64,000 nucleotides of DNA from Arthrobacter pascens (GTDB lineage Bacteria; Actinomycetota; Actinomycetes; Actinomycetales; Micrococcaceae), in NCBI RefSeq assembly GCF_017052465.1, contig NZ_JAFHKT010000115.1, positions 23,277 to 87,276 on the forward strand, given 5' to 3'. The notes under the pieces were generated by a model. It searched no databases and had not been told where the DNA came from. It was given only the letters and a program-made list of their open reading frames with translations. How positions within the stretch are numbered: the first letter of the stretch is position 1; each line of letters starts with the position of its first letter. Shown here piece after piece: positions 63,819 through 64,000 of this stretch. The translations under genes and the position numbers were made by a program.

Positions 63819-64000
63819 TCATTCGAGCCGGAAGTAGTTGTTTCTCCGCGGTACCTGGCGGGGGTCGATGTGCGGTGGCGGGATGAACCAGGGGACGCCG
63901 GATCGCATGTGGATGGTCCATTGTTCTTTGTGGATGAGGTGGTGGTGATGGGAGCACAGGAGGGTGCCGTTGTCGGTGCCGGTGGTGCCGCCGTGTGACC
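63819..64000 (-). CDS. C-terminal end of an HNH endonuclease (DUF222-type), 5' end outside window
   Basis: Only the last 59 codons are visible; the gene continues beyond base 64000. The fragment reads GTDNGTLLCSHHHHLIHKEQ and then WTIHMRSGVPWFIPPPHID, ending in RRNNYFRLE. LCSHHHHLIH is the second half of the HNH nuclease motif as it appears at the C-terminus of DUF222/13E12-type proteins common in Arthrobacter. No function beyond likely DNA nuclease can be given. Confidence 0.85.
   Translation of the reverse strand, partial: SHGGTTGTDNGTLLCSHHHHLIHKEQWTIHMRSGVPWFIPPPHIDPRQVPRRNNYFRLE

Noticed and set aside
1..64000. tRNA, rRNA, insertion sequences or phage genes
   Set aside because: No tRNA-like arms with TTCGA loops outside coding regions, no transposase or integrase motifs and no terminal inverted repeats were found by reading; a tRNAscan-SE run would be decisive.

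Overview
The window looks like a chromosome segment of a high-GC actinobacterium of the Arthrobacter/Pseudarthrobacter type (Micrococcaceae). This is inferred from the GC-rich wobble positions, frequent GTG/TTG starts, the gene order (pheST; infC-rpmI-rplT-methyltransferase; his genes; lexA; recA-recX; clgR-cinA-pgsA-ftsK-rnj-dapA; rpsO-pnp-M16 peptidase), and actinobacterial markers such as ClgR, DUF3046 and a LysM protein divergent from lexA. No rRNA, tRNA, CRISPR array, insertion sequence or prophage was seen. Most of the window is conserved core genome, with accessory genes in between.

Layout. 1-3.3 kb: the C-terminal end of a Pls/PosA-like peptide synthetase, an M1 peptidase and a phosphopantetheinyl transferase. 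3.3-7 kb: pheS-pheT. 7.2-12.3 kb: a small membrane protein, an SOS-controlled radical SAM protein, a NUDIX hydrolase, an MFS exporter, a CDF metal transporter and a GlsB-type membrane protein followed by three identical hairpins. 12.4-16 kb: infC-rpmI-rplT-methyltransferase with a structured leader, divergent from a DUF1844 gene. 16-22.7 kb: a secreted protein, an MFS transporter, SseB-like protein and hisC-hisB-hisH-(52-aa membrane protein)-hisA. 22.8-34.5 kb: the DNA-damage and tRNA-modification block (LysM protein/lexA, dinG, hflX, RsmC-like methyltransferase, dapF, miaA, miaB, recX, recA, DUF3046). 34.5-43.5 kb: MarR, clgR, cinA, pgsA, ftsK, rnj, dapA, nitrilase. 43.5-48.3 kb: a small SOS-controlled gene, an acyltransferase-like membrane protein, dapB, a pair of convergent paralogous unknown genes and a TipA-like MerR regulator. 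48.4-54.4 kb: molybdenum cofactor genes around a sulfite-oxidase-family enzyme. 55-59.3 kb: M16 peptidase, pnp, rpsO. 59.5-62.6 kb: kynU-kynA and ribF. 62.9-64 kb: a disrupted DUF937 gene and the tail of an HNH endonuclease gene that runs off the window.

The most connected theme is the SOS response. LexA-type operators lie upstream of lexA, the LysM protein, recA, the radical SAM gene and a small DUF222-like gene. In the last, the operator fills the 17-bp promoter spacer and the predicted transcript starts at the ATG. Other points of interest are infC with an AUU start and a leader with three hairpins, two convergent paralogous ~100-residue proteins of unknown function, a 28-bp perfect palindrome containing both stop codons of a convergent pair, a histidine-repeat N-terminus on MoeA, and a DUF937 gene carrying a frameshift and an in-frame amber codon.
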